Assembly (NCBI GenBank): GCA_018433585.1
Contig: JAHDQW010000001.1
Coordinates: 310,001-374,000, forward strand
DNA from: Candidatus Praeruminimicrobium purgamenti
GTDB taxonomy: Bacteria > Elusimicrobiota > Endomicrobiia > Endomicrobiales > Endomicrobiaceae
Direction: 5' to 3'
Length of the DNA stretch: 64,000 nucleotides
Of the stretch, positions 35,339-43,671 are shown piece by piece. The notes under the pieces are model-generated. The model worked only from the letters and a program-made list of their open reading frames with translations. It was not told where the DNA came from and did not search any database. Numbering within the stretch: the stretch's first letter is position 1; each line of letters opens with the position of its first letter. The translations under genes were made by a program, and so were the position numbers.

Positions 35339-37645
35339 ATGGAAATAACAAATAATACCGAACAAAGTGGTAAGCAAAAATTTACGTATATCTATAAAGA
35401 TATTATTAATGAAGTAAGTAAAGCCGTGAACGGTATTGAAAATAATGTTAAGAATATAGATGACGACGAAATCAAGGCAACTTCAAGCGATACTATCGGT
35501 ATATTAAGTGAAATTAAAAACTACATTTCAGATTCTCTTGTGGAATTAGAAGAGGATTCCGATTGGGATACTTTTACTATTGCTTTCTACGGCGAAACCA
35601 ATGCCGGAAAATCTACCATAATAGAAACACTAAGGCTTGTCCTGCAGGAAAAAACGAAATTGCAAGAACAGCAAAAATTTCAAGAAACTTCTGCCATAAT
35701 CAGTAATTTAAATGCCAAGTTAGAAAAATTGAATGAAGATATAGTACAAGCTAGTAAAGATATGGATGTTCAGGAAGATAAAATTTTAAACATTGAACGT
35801 GAAAGAGCTCTAAAGTTTAACGAATATCAAAAATTACTACACAGTTTCCGTAAAGAGAGAATAGAATATGTAAAAAAAATTAAAAAAGGCAGCATTTGGC
35901 GTATACCAATTTCAACAATTCCGTCACACTTGCGACAAAGGAAAGAAGCAAAAACGGCGCTAACACAAAACAGGACTGAACGCTATAAAATATTAAACAA
36001 TAAACAAGAATTTATGCATGCAACTAATAACAATTTAGCTACTGAAAATGAAAACAAAGCAGTTCTAGAAAAAATTAAAGGAAGCTTATTTATTGAAACT
36101 AAAATTCTTAACTGCGAGATTCAAAACAATAAAGAGTGCTTGCAACTCAACGCTGATGGAGCCATAATTGGTGACGGGCGTTCAGATAATACTCGCATAA
36201 TGGTTCGTTACGAGTTTGATGTCGACGGTAAAAAGTTTGCAGTTTTGGACGTTCCCGGTATAGGCGGCAAAGAAGATGATGTAGCTTCAGAAATTAAAAA
36301 AGCCCTGCGCAAAACACATGTTGTTTTTTATGTAAAATCGGAAACAAAGATAGAAGGCGGCGATACTAATACCGCAGGAATAATAGAAAAAATTAAAGAA
36401 CAGCTTGGTGATCAAACGCAAGTGTATGTTGTTTACAATCACAGAGTTACTAGCCCATCACAAATAGGCGATTCGTTTCTTTGTGATGAAATAAGTAAGA
36501 GTTTGGCTGTTCTTGATTCCAAAATGAGTGAAGTTTTGGGCAAGCATTATGTAAAGCATATTCCTTTAAGTGCACACTTTCCCTTTTTGGCTGTAGCAGA
36601 AAAATTTGTTAAAGATAAATGGGTTAATTCTCGCCAGAAAGCTTTAGACAAGCTGGGTAAAGAAGATTTATTTGAAAAAATGGGTTTTACAGCATTCACT
36701 GACTTGATAAAAAAGGAAGTTACCGAAAATAAAGAGCAAAAACTTATTGAAGCAAATAAAAACAAAATAACAAGCTTAATTAAAAAAGCAGAAGAGGAAG
36801 TAAGAAATGGACAAGCTGATTTCGAAAAATTGTACACCAAAACAACAAAACTAGCGCAGAAAGCATCTGAAGAAATTGATGATGCTTATGACGAGTTATC
36901 TAGTAGGTTAAGTGCAAATATAAATGATGCCATAAGCACTGCCAAAAACAATATTAGAATAGATGTCTACAGCTACATAGAACAAAATGTTGATAATGAT
37001 GCGCTCAAAGCTGAATTAGAACGTTTAAGCGAGCTATATACAGAAAGTGCAGCTTTGCAAACCAAAGAGAATGGAAAGGAAAGTTTAGCCGACTATCTCA
37101 ATAATTTACAAAACGCACTAGAGCGTTTTAGCCGTTTTATGGAAGAGTTCAGCAAAAAAATATTTGAAGATAAATTAAAAATGGAAATGAATATTAACAT
37201 AAAAACAAAAAATGATATAAAATGGTTGAGTGGTATTAGTGGAGTAACAGGTATAGTTACAGGCAGTGCAGTGCTTATAGCTGCGACTGGTGGGACTGCT
37301 ATACCAGTGCTTGCAATAGTAGTTGCAGTAATGGGAGTTGTGAGTGGTATTTTGGCTGTATGGGATAGTGTTAAGTGCTTTTTTTACGATAAATATAAAA
37401 AGCAACAGCAGAAAAAATCTGCGGATGAAAATATTAAAGAAGTTGAGAAGGTATTAAAAAGAGAACTGGAAACATGGAAAAAACATGCATTACAAGAAGA
37501 GACAAGGAAAAACCATAAAATCAAAGAAAAAATAAATAAGACTGTTATAGCTATAAAGCAGCAGAAAGATACAGTTTTTGGATTTAAAAAGTTTTTATAT
37601 CAACAAAGAATGTCTATTCATAAAGGAGAAATGTTTTATGGGTAA
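35339..37645 (+). CDS. leoBC: dynamin-like GTPase, LeoBC type (Eleos)
   Basis: Large GTPase of 768 residues with the G1 loop GETNAGKST (residues 85-93). A long coiled-coil insert occupies about residues 105-250, within the GTPase domain. G3 is DVPGIGG (304-310), and VYVVYNHR stands where a dynamin G4 would carry N/TKxD. After a helical stalk comes a hydrophobic hairpin with two membrane segments (about residues 628-685), then a basic coiled tail. It is paired with a second dynamin-like gene overlapping by eight bases, the LeoBC-LeoA layout described first in enterotoxigenic E. coli and later reported as the anti-phage system Eleos. AGAGG precedes the ATG. Membrane remodelling or surveillance upon phage attack is the inferred role. 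Confidence 0.68.
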   Translation: MEITNNTEQSGKQKFTYIYKDIINEVSKAVNGIENNVKNIDDDEIKATSSDTIGILSEIKNYISDSLVELEEDSDWDTFTIAFYGETNAGKSTIIETLRLVLQEKTKLQEQQKFQETSAIISNLNAKLEKLNEDIVQASKDMDVQEDKILNIERERALKFNEYQKLLHSFRKERIEYVKKIKKGSIWRIPISTIPSHLRQRKEAKTALTQNRTERYKILNNKQEFMHATNNNLATENENKAVLEKIKGSLFIETKILNCEIQNNKECLQLNADGAIIGDGRSDNTRIMVRYEFDVDGKKFAVLDVPGIGGKEDDVASEIKKALRKTHVVFYVKSETKIEGGDTNTAGIIEKIKEQLGDQTQVYVVYNHRVTSPSQIGDSFLCDEISKSLAVLDSKMSEVLGKHYVKHIPLSAHFPFLAVAEKFVKDKWVNSRQKALDKLGKEDLFEKMGFTAFTDLIKKEVTENKEQKLIEANKNKITSLIKKAEEEVRNGQADFEKLYTKTTKLAQKASEEIDDAYDELSSRLSANINDAISTAKNNIRIDVYSYIEQNVDNDALKAELERLSELYTESAALQTKENGKESLADYLNNLQNALERFSRFMEEFSKKIFEDKLKMEMNINIKTKNDIKWLSGISGVTGIVTGSAVLIAATGGTAIPVLAIVVAVMGVVSGILAVWDSVKCFFYDKYKKQQQKKSADENIKEVEKVLKRELETWKKHALQEETRKNHKIKEKINKTVIAIKQQKDTVFGFKKFLYQQRMSIHKGEMFYG

Positions 37646-39302
37646 TAAAACAAAGCAAGTATGGGACAGTGCTCTTGAAGCTATATCTAAATTGGAAAAT
37701 CTTTTACAGGATGGTCACAATCTAGGTGTTGATATAGATAAAAAGTTGAGCGAAAAAATAGTTGCGTTAAAGCAAGATGCCGTAGCCGGAAGAAAACTGC
37801 GAATAGCTTTAGTTGGTGGTTTTTCGGAAGGTAAAACGTCTATTGCGGCTGCATGGCTTGGGAAGTTAGACAAAACAACAATGAAAATACGAGAAGAAGA
37901 ATCTTCCGATGAAATATCTATCTATAATACCGATAATGATATAGAAATAGTGGACACTCCAGGGCTTTTTGGTTTTAAGGAAAAGGATAACGGCGAAAAA
38001 TTTAAAGAAATAACACGACAGTGGATAAGTCGTGCTGATATTGTGTTATATGTAATGAACCCCAACAATCCCATAAAAGATACACATAAAGAAGAACTTG
38101 AATGGTTGTTTAGAACGCTTAATTTGTTGCTTCGCACAGTTTTTGTATTAAGCCAGTTTGATAGAGAGGCAGATATTGAAGACGAAGTTGACTACAGAGA
38201 AAGGCTTGCTATAAAAACGGAAAATGTTAAGGGTAGACTTAGTGATTTTTTAAATCTTTCGCAAAAAGAAATGGACAGTTTGACAGTAGTTGCAGTATCT
38301 GCAAATCCGCATGGCAAGGGTTTTGAGTACTGGATTGAGCGGCGTGAAGATTACAACAAATTATCACATATTCCGACATTACAGCAGGCTACCGCTGAAA
38401 AAATTGTAAGAGAAGGTGGAGCAGTTGCAATAATAAAAGAAACAGAAAAAAGCATTATGAAAGATATTACAACCAAAACTTTGCCAGTTGCAGAGCAGAA
38501 ATTTTCAGAAATTTCTACAGAATGTGAAAAAATGGAAAATATGTCTGCTGTTTTTACAAAAGAGCTTGATTCTCTTGACAAAACGATCAGGGACAGTCGC
38601 AAAAAATTGAGAGAAGTTGTTATGGGGTATTTCTCAGATCTAATATTGCAGGTAAAAGGGTTATCACAGGATTCTTATGTGGACTTTTTTGAAAGAGAAA
38701 TAGGTTCTAATGGGATTATTGTAAGCGGAAAAATAAAAGGTTTTTTTGAGGACTATGTAGATTCTACCAATTTGAAAATAAAAAGACAGGTGGAAATTTA
38801 CAATGCTGAAACCAGTCATTTTCGAGACCTTTTTAATAAATATGGTGGTCAGGAACTTATAAGGAAAGCTGGTGACTTTGTGCGTGGTATAGATGGCAAC
38901 ATGGTTTTACAAGCTCGCGATATGTTAGGTCTTTCCATTAAATTTAAGCCATGGGGTGCCATAAACCTTGCTGGACAAATCAGTACTTTGGGTGGTGCTA
39001 TACTTTCTGGGCTTGGTTTAGTGTATCAAGCATGGCAAACATATGATGCGCATAAAAAGGAACAAGCTTTTAATGAGGCTATGGCTAAAATGGTTTTAAA
39101 TTTTGAAGGACAAAGAGAAGAACTCGTAGAAAAAATTATAGATAGCGACGAGTTTATAGAGCGGTTTTTTTCAGACTATATTAAACTTGCAGAGCAAGTT
39201 AAAAACACAAGAGAAAAACTTTTTCAAATAGAAGAAGATTGTAGAAAGTTTGAAATTTGGAAAAAAGATTGTGAAATTATTGATGCTGAAATTATTGCTT
39301 AA
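37638..39302 (+). CDS. leoA: dynamin-like GTPase, LeoA type (Eleos)
   Basis: GTPase of 554 residues starting at an ATG with AAAGGAGAA upstream, inside the last codons of the leoBC-type gene. G1 is GGFSEGKTS (residues 60-68), G3 DTPGLFG (106-112) and G4-like SQFD (172-175). A helical stalk with long heptad stretches follows, plus a short hydrophobic stretch near LAGQISTLGGAILSGLGLVY (about residues 438-460) instead of a full paddle. This matches my memory of LeoA in length and G1 sequence. In Eleos both proteins are reported as needed for defence. Cytosolic or peripherally membrane-bound. Its stop is followed by a 424-base stretch without a convincing gene. Confidence 0.7.
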   Translation: MGNKTKQVWDSALEAISKLENLLQDGHNLGVDIDKKLSEKIVALKQDAVAGRKLRIALVGGFSEGKTSIAAAWLGKLDKTTMKIREEESSDEISIYNTDNDIEIVDTPGLFGFKEKDNGEKFKEITRQWISRADIVLYVMNPNNPIKDTHKEELEWLFRTLNLLLRTVFVLSQFDREADIEDEVDYRERLAIKTENVKGRLSDFLNLSQKEMDSLTVVAVSANPHGKGFEYWIERREDYNKLSHIPTLQQATAEKIVREGGAVAIIKETEKSIMKDITTKTLPVAEQKFSEISTECEKMENMSAVFTKELDSLDKTIRDSRKKLREVVMGYFSDLILQVKGLSQDSYVDFFEREIGSNGIIVSGKIKGFFEDYVDSTNLKIKRQVEIYNAETSHFRDLFNKYGGQELIRKAGDFVRGIDGNMVLQARDMLGLSIKFKPWGAINLAGQISTLGGAILSGLGLVYQAWQTYDAHKKEQAFNEAMAKMVLNFEGQREELVEKIIDSDEFIERFFSDYIKLAEQVKNTREKLFQIEEDCRKFEIWKKDCEIIDAEIIA

Positions 39303-39725
39303 TTTTTTGTAGAAATGTAATTGTATACCCTGATACCTTCTGTTAATTCCCTGTTAAGTGTTTTAGGAAATTCTGCTGACTTGACGAGTTAGGAAATGCT
39401 TCAAAAAGCCCTAAAACTTGCCAAAACTGCACAAATTCCCTGTAAATTGCCTGTTATTCAGGGAATTTGCTATAATTTTTACAGAAGATTGCTGTCTGTA
39501 CTGCAATCTCCGTTCTTTACTTCGTCTTTTGATTTTATACTTCGTTACTCAACCTCCGGCTCCGCCTCTTCACAGTACACTCTTACCACCTCGCGCCTTG
39601 TCTAAAATCAAAATACTTTGTAAAAAGAAATCACTACAGTATTATAATGTTTTATTTCTTATATTTTTTTTGAAAAATATTCTCATCTTAAATATAAAAA
39701 TTTGACGAATAGGATTTTTGATAAT
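39303..39725 (+). other. non-coding stretch with repeated ATTCCCTGT motifs
   Basis: No supported gene. Contains AATTCCCTGTTAA (39345-39357), AATTCCCTGTAA (39434-39445) and AATTGCCTGTTA (39445-39456). Also present are the perfect inverted repeat CAAATTCCCTG/CAGGGAATTTG (39432-39442, 39459-39469), a second inverted repeat TTTTGATTTTA/TAAAATCAAAA (39527-39537, 39603-39613), the copy of the tRNA-Ser boundary (39507-39518), and a locally GC-richer block (39541-39600). It looks like the remains of a mobile or recombined segment. Overlapping frames of 69 and 95 codons here look spurious. Confidence 0.5.
39507..39518 (+). repeat. candidate attachment repeat, distal copy
   Basis: TCTCCGTTCTTT, identical to the twelve bases across the 3' boundary of tRNA-Ser (30730-30741). 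It would delimit an 8.8-kb segment holding the ATPase, McrBC and the dynamin pair. Confidence 0.35.
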
Positions 39726-42047
39726 ATGAATGAAAAAAGAACAACCGACCAAGTTGTAAATGATATAAAGCAACTCGTAAACAATAAGGGCTATATCTAT
39801 GCTCTTTGCATGATTCTTTTTGAAGAGTCTCATGTTAATCCAGAAAAACTACAAGATATAGATTATAGAGCTCGTTTAAGTATAAAAGAATTATCGTTGT
39901 TGCTAGGATTTATTATTCAAAACGAAATTAATTTTTCTACACCAGATACACCACAAGACTTGATTGCACTAAAACAAAAAACTTATGAACTCATGGAAGA
40001 GTTGCATAATTCTTTTATGATTCCATTTTTTGAGAAATTACAAGAAAGCATTAAGAATAAAAATAACATTGAAGATTATAGAAAAGAACGAAAAGAGTTT
40101 TTTGGTAAAGGCAATATGTTAACAGAGCCAATTTTCTATTCTGGCACTGGTGTGTATGATTTCCAATACTTAGATTTTTTGGAAAGAAAATATCAATATG
40201 ACAAAGATTGGCTACTAAAAAATAAAAACTTTGATATTGGCAAATCAAAAAATATTGTTATTCAAATTAAAAATATTTTAGAAGAAAAATCAAAAAAAGT
40301 TAATTTATATATCTTTAAAGAAAAATTGCCTCAAATAATCGAGGAATTGAAAAATAAAAATCCAGATGAAGACTGGTCTAAACAAGTAAAAGAAATATTT
40401 CCGATGTTTGAGCTTTATCAATATGTTCGGTTATTTTTTGATGCTCAAACTGATGAAAAAAAAATAAGTATGGATGAAATAGCAAAAAAATGGTTAGAAT
40501 CATTTTACAAAGGATTGATTGATTTATTTGTCATTAGAAAAACTGACTTTCATGAAGATTCTGGCATTGATTCATTTCTTAAAAACTTTTCAACCGTTCC
40601 TAAAGAAAATTTCAATTTGCAGTTTCAAGGAATTGGATGTTTTAATTGGTTTAATGCAAAACCAATAATCCAACTAGATGAAGAAAGATATTTTATTCCA
40701 ATTAGTTTTATGGTTTTTGAGGCAGTTTATGAAAGTCCTTTTTATTGGATGTTGGAAGATAAAAATTACAGAGATATACTCGGTAGAAATAGAGGTAAAA
40801 CAGGAGAGGAAATTACTTATGGTTTTTTGTTTAATGTATTTGGTCAAGGCAAGACTTTTAAATCTATAAAAATCACCACAAAAAAAGGGGAAGATGACAC
40901 AGACATAGATATTCTTTGTATTCTTGGCAGTAAAGCATTATGTGTTCAAGTAAAATCAAAGAAATTAACAGAACTTTCAAGAACAGGTAATGACGAACAA
41001 TTACAAACTGATTTTCAGGGAGCTGTGCAAGATGCTTATAATCAAGGACTTATTTCTCGTAAAAAAATACTTGATAGAAGTGCAAAATTTTTTGACGAAT
41101 ATAAAAAAGAAATAAAGCTCTCTGAAGATATTGACGAAGTATATATAATGGGAATTACAACTGAGAATTATCCGTCTCTAACTCATCAATCACATGTAAT
41201 GTTAGACAAAAAAGATGATGAGCCATTTCCAATATTTTCAACAATATTTGATTTAGAATTAATGACATATTATCTAAACGATCCTTATGATTTTTTATAT
41301 TATATTAGACAAAGAACATTCTTGATGGAGTATTTCGAAGCTGATGAGGAAATGGTTTTTCTTGGTTATCACCTAGCACAAAAACTTTGGAAAATTCCAA
41401 AAAACGACTTTATAGCATTAGATACAACTTTTGGACAGCTTATTGATAGAAATTATTATCCATTAAAAGCCGGATTAAAAGTTTCAGATGAAGGAGATAT
41501 AATAAAAAATAGATGGAAAAATGAAGATTTTAACAGATTCTGTAACCGATTAAAGACTCTTGATGAACCAAAAATCACAGACATTATTTTCCATTTGTTA
41601 GATTTATCCGCTGAAGCAAGAAGAAATCTTGTAGATTTTATGATTCAAACAAAGCAAAAAACTTTAAAAGAAGGGAATTTTCATAATTTTTCATTGCCTC
41701 CCAATGATAGCGATTCTTTCCGTTTAGGTTTTACTTATATCTCCATAAGTTCTGATGATTTAGAAGAATTAAAAAAAAGATTGTTGTCTTTATGCCAAGT
41801 AAGAAAATATAAAAGCAAAGGAGATGTTTGGATCGGATTTGGAAGTTTAAAAAACAGTGATGAACTATTTGATATCGTTGTATTCAATAATCAACAATGG
41901 ATATATGATGAAAAAATAGAAAATTTAGCCAATTTTATGCTGAAAGGACAAAGAATAAATTTAAGTACTGGGAAAAAAGTCGGCAGAAATGAAAAATGTC
42001 CTTGTGGAAGCAATCTGAAATATAAGAAATGCTGTGGAAAAAATTGA
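39726..42047 (+). CDS. large protein with nuclease-like segment and C-terminal SEC-C motif
   Basis: A 773-residue, soluble, Lys/Glu/Ile-rich protein of no family I can name in full. Around residues 360-415, GEEITYGFL followed by DDTDIDILCILGSKALCVQVKSKK has the spacing of a PD-(D/E)XK nuclease core (Glu on a helix, Asp, then Gln-x-Lys). The last ~20 residues form a SEC-C zinc motif, CPCGSNLKYKKCC. SEC-C tails occur on SecA and on many uncharacterised proteins, some of them in defence islands. I prefer the ATG at 39726 (AGGA upstream, long spacer); an in-frame TTG at 39702 has no ribosome binding site. It lies just outside the candidate attachment repeat. A defence or DNA-damage nuclease role is inferred. 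Confidence 0.7.
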   Translation: MNEKRTTDQVVNDIKQLVNNKGYIYALCMILFEESHVNPEKLQDIDYRARLSIKELSLLLGFIIQNEINFSTPDTPQDLIALKQKTYELMEELHNSFMIPFFEKLQESIKNKNNIEDYRKERKEFFGKGNMLTEPIFYSGTGVYDFQYLDFLERKYQYDKDWLLKNKNFDIGKSKNIVIQIKNILEEKSKKVNLYIFKEKLPQIIEELKNKNPDEDWSKQVKEIFPMFELYQYVRLFFDAQTDEKKISMDEIAKKWLESFYKGLIDLFVIRKTDFHEDSGIDSFLKNFSTVPKENFNLQFQGIGCFNWFNAKPIIQLDEERYFIPISFMVFEAVYESPFYWMLEDKNYRDILGRNRGKTGEEITYGFLFNVFGQGKTFKSIKITTKKGEDDTDIDILCILGSKALCVQVKSKKLTELSRTGNDEQLQTDFQGAVQDAYNQGLISRKKILDRSAKFFDEYKKEIKLSEDIDEVYIMGITTENYPSLTHQSHVMLDKKDDEPFPIFSTIFDLELMTYYLNDPYDFLYYIRQRTFLMEYFEADEEMVFLGYHLAQKLWKIPKNDFIALDTTFGQLIDRNYYPLKAGLKVSDEGDIIKNRWKNEDFNRFCNRLKTLDEPKITDIIFHLLDLSAEARRNLVDFMIQTKQKTLKEGNFHNFSLPPNDSDSFRLGFTYISISSDDLEELKKRLLSLCQVRKYKSKGDVWIGFGSLKNSDELFDIVVFNNQQWIYDEKIENLANFMLKGQRINLSTGKKVGRNEKCPCGSNLKYKKCCGKN

Positions 42048-42104
42048 TAAATTTGTTATTTTGTCCAAAAATAAATTTAAAATTATTTCTGTTTACTTTG
42101 TAAA

Positions 42105-42902
42105 TTAAATCTTAAAACCGCCGATGAAGGATAATGTTTTTGCTGCGGATTTGGAACCTTTTATCATAGACTTTTTTATGTTTTTGCTTGATAGATATTC
42201 CATAATGAAACCTGCCTGATAACTGTCGCCGCAGCCGGTTGTGTCAACGACTTTTTTAGGTTTTATTGCTTTGCATACATATTTTTTGCCTTTTTGATAG
42301 GAAATGCTTCCGTATTTTCCGAGAGTTGCCGTAAATATCGTGTTATATTTTTCAGACCATTTTTTTAAGATATCTAAATTCTGTCCGTTTCCGCTTATAA
42401 AAAATAAATCTATATATTTAAAATATTTTTCCCATGATAATTTTATTTTTTCGTCGTGAAAATCGACGCACATAATAAATTTTCTGTTTGAGACTGCCTT
42501 TATTATGTTTTTAAAGTCAGGTTCATAATATGTAGTCGCTACGGCGTCCATATCTTTTATGATTTTTTTGTCATGTACGCTCATTTTATAATCAGCCCAA
42601 ACTCCGCTTGTCCAAGAATTTTCCTTGAAGTATCTGTCGCCTGTTTCGTCTATATGTATTATATGGTTTGCCGTTTGTCCTTTGACTTCATCAAGGTTTG
42701 AGCGGTTTATTTTATATGCGTCAATTGATTTTTTAATAATAGAGGCATAGTTGTCTTTCCCTATATTGCCCATTACAAACACTTCAGTATTTTTGATTGC
42801 CGTACAATTAACGGCGAGGTTTAATGCGTTTCCTCCCGGAAGAATTTTACCGCTTTCAGGAAAGACGTCCACGCAAAAACAGGCAAGAGCTAAAATTTTC
42901 AT
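42105..42902 (-). CDS. PfkB family sugar kinase, fructoselysine-kinase-like
   Basis: Ribokinase-fold kinase, 265 residues. The N-terminal substrate segment is GGNALNLAVN. The C-terminal PfkB signature VDTTGCGDSYQAGF contains the anion hole and catalytic Asp. The short length and the opening MKILALACFCVDVF resemble the FrlD (fructoselysine 6-kinase) branch, but no frlB or transporter gene lies nearby, so the substrate stays open. Minus strand, monocistronic, divergent from the GNAT gene. Confidence 0.85.
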   Translation of the reverse strand: MKILALACFCVDVFPESGKILPGGNALNLAVNCTAIKNTEVFVMGNIGKDNYASIIKKSIDAYKINRSNLDEVKGQTANHIIHIDETGDRYFKENSWTSGVWADYKMSVHDKKIIKDMDAVATTYYEPDFKNIIKAVSNRKFIMCVDFHDEKIKLSWEKYFKYIDLFFISGNGQNLDILKKWSEKYNTIFTATLGKYGSISYQKGKKYVCKAIKPKKVVDTTGCGDSYQAGFIMEYLSSKNIKKSMIKGSKSAAKTLSFIGGFKI

Positions 42903-43110
42903 TTTAAATCCTTTTTTTGATAAAACCGATTATAATATATGAAACCGTCTAAGTCAATTATATGAAAAAAATAAAAATACAAAATTTGCAGATAAAGAAT
43001 ATAAATATCGGCATTATACAAAGAAACGGTTTCTGAAAACATAAAAAAAAGATAAAATAAATAAAAGAATCTGCGGCAAAACTGCAAATACAAATAAAAA
43101 GGAAAAAATC

Positions 43111-43566
43111 ATGAAAATTTTAAAAGCATCGGTCAATGATGCAGGTGAGATTTTATGCCTTCAAAAAGCTGCTTTTATGAGCGAAGCCGAACTTTACGGC
43201 AATTATAATATTGAGCCTTTAAAACAAACAATAGAAGAAATCAAAAAACAGTTTGAAAGTTATGTTTTTTTAAAAGCGGTTTCTGAAGAAAATATAATAG
43301 GAACAGTCCGCGCTTTTGAGAAAGGCGGGACATGCTATATCGGTAAACTGGCTGTTTCTCCTTTGCACCGCAATAAAGGAATTGCAACTCTTTTGATGAA
43401 AGAAATAGAAAAATACTTCAAATGCAAAAGGTTTGAACTCTTTACAGGGGTAAAAAGCGAAAGAAATATGCATCTGTATGAAAAACTCGGTTTTTCAGTT
43501 TTTAAAAAAGAGCAAAAGGGTTGTGGCGGCGGGGTAGAAATAGCATATATGGAAAAGTCAGTTTAG
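43111..43566 (+). CDS. GNAT family N-acetyltransferase
   Basis: Acetyl-CoA-dependent acetyltransferase of 151 residues. The central strand and acetyl-CoA pyrophosphate loop are visible in IGKLAVSPLHRNKGIATLLM (R/Q-x-x-G-x-A pattern). The C-terminal part NMHLYEKLGFSVFKKE is typical. It begins MKILKASVNDAGEILCLQ. An AAAGGAAAAA ribosome binding site lies before the ATG. The substrate cannot be told. Confidence 0.85.
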   Translation: MKILKASVNDAGEILCLQKAAFMSEAELYGNYNIEPLKQTIEEIKKQFESYVFLKAVSEENIIGTVRAFEKGGTCYIGKLAVSPLHRNKGIATLLMKEIEKYFKCKRFELFTGVKSERNMHLYEKLGFSVFKKEQKGCGGGVEIAYMEKSV

Positions 43567-43589
43567 ATAAATTTTCACATATTTTTTTA

Positions 43590-43618
43590 TTCATAATTTG
43601 TTATATTACTGATATAAT
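43590..43618 (+). promoter_or_regulatory. possible promoter of the nucleotidyltransferase gene
   Basis: TTCATA (43590-43595) and a perfect TATAAT (43613-43618) with a 17-base spacer, 53 bases before the predicted ATG. Confidence 0.5.
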
Positions 43619-43671
43619 ATGAAAAGATAATTATGTAATAAAAAAAGACTAAATTTTTGTTAAGCCCAAAT

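Noticed and set aside
39396-39705. Two overlapping frames (69 and 95 codons) in the gap after the dynamin pair
   Set aside because: No ribosome binding site, they read through repeats and inverted repeats, and the composition is unlike protein. The gap is better explained as repeat debris.
30736-42047. An integrase or transposase for the tRNA-Ser island
   Set aside because: None of the genes has tyrosine- or serine-recombinase or DDE features. The island can only be called mobile by its position and repeat.
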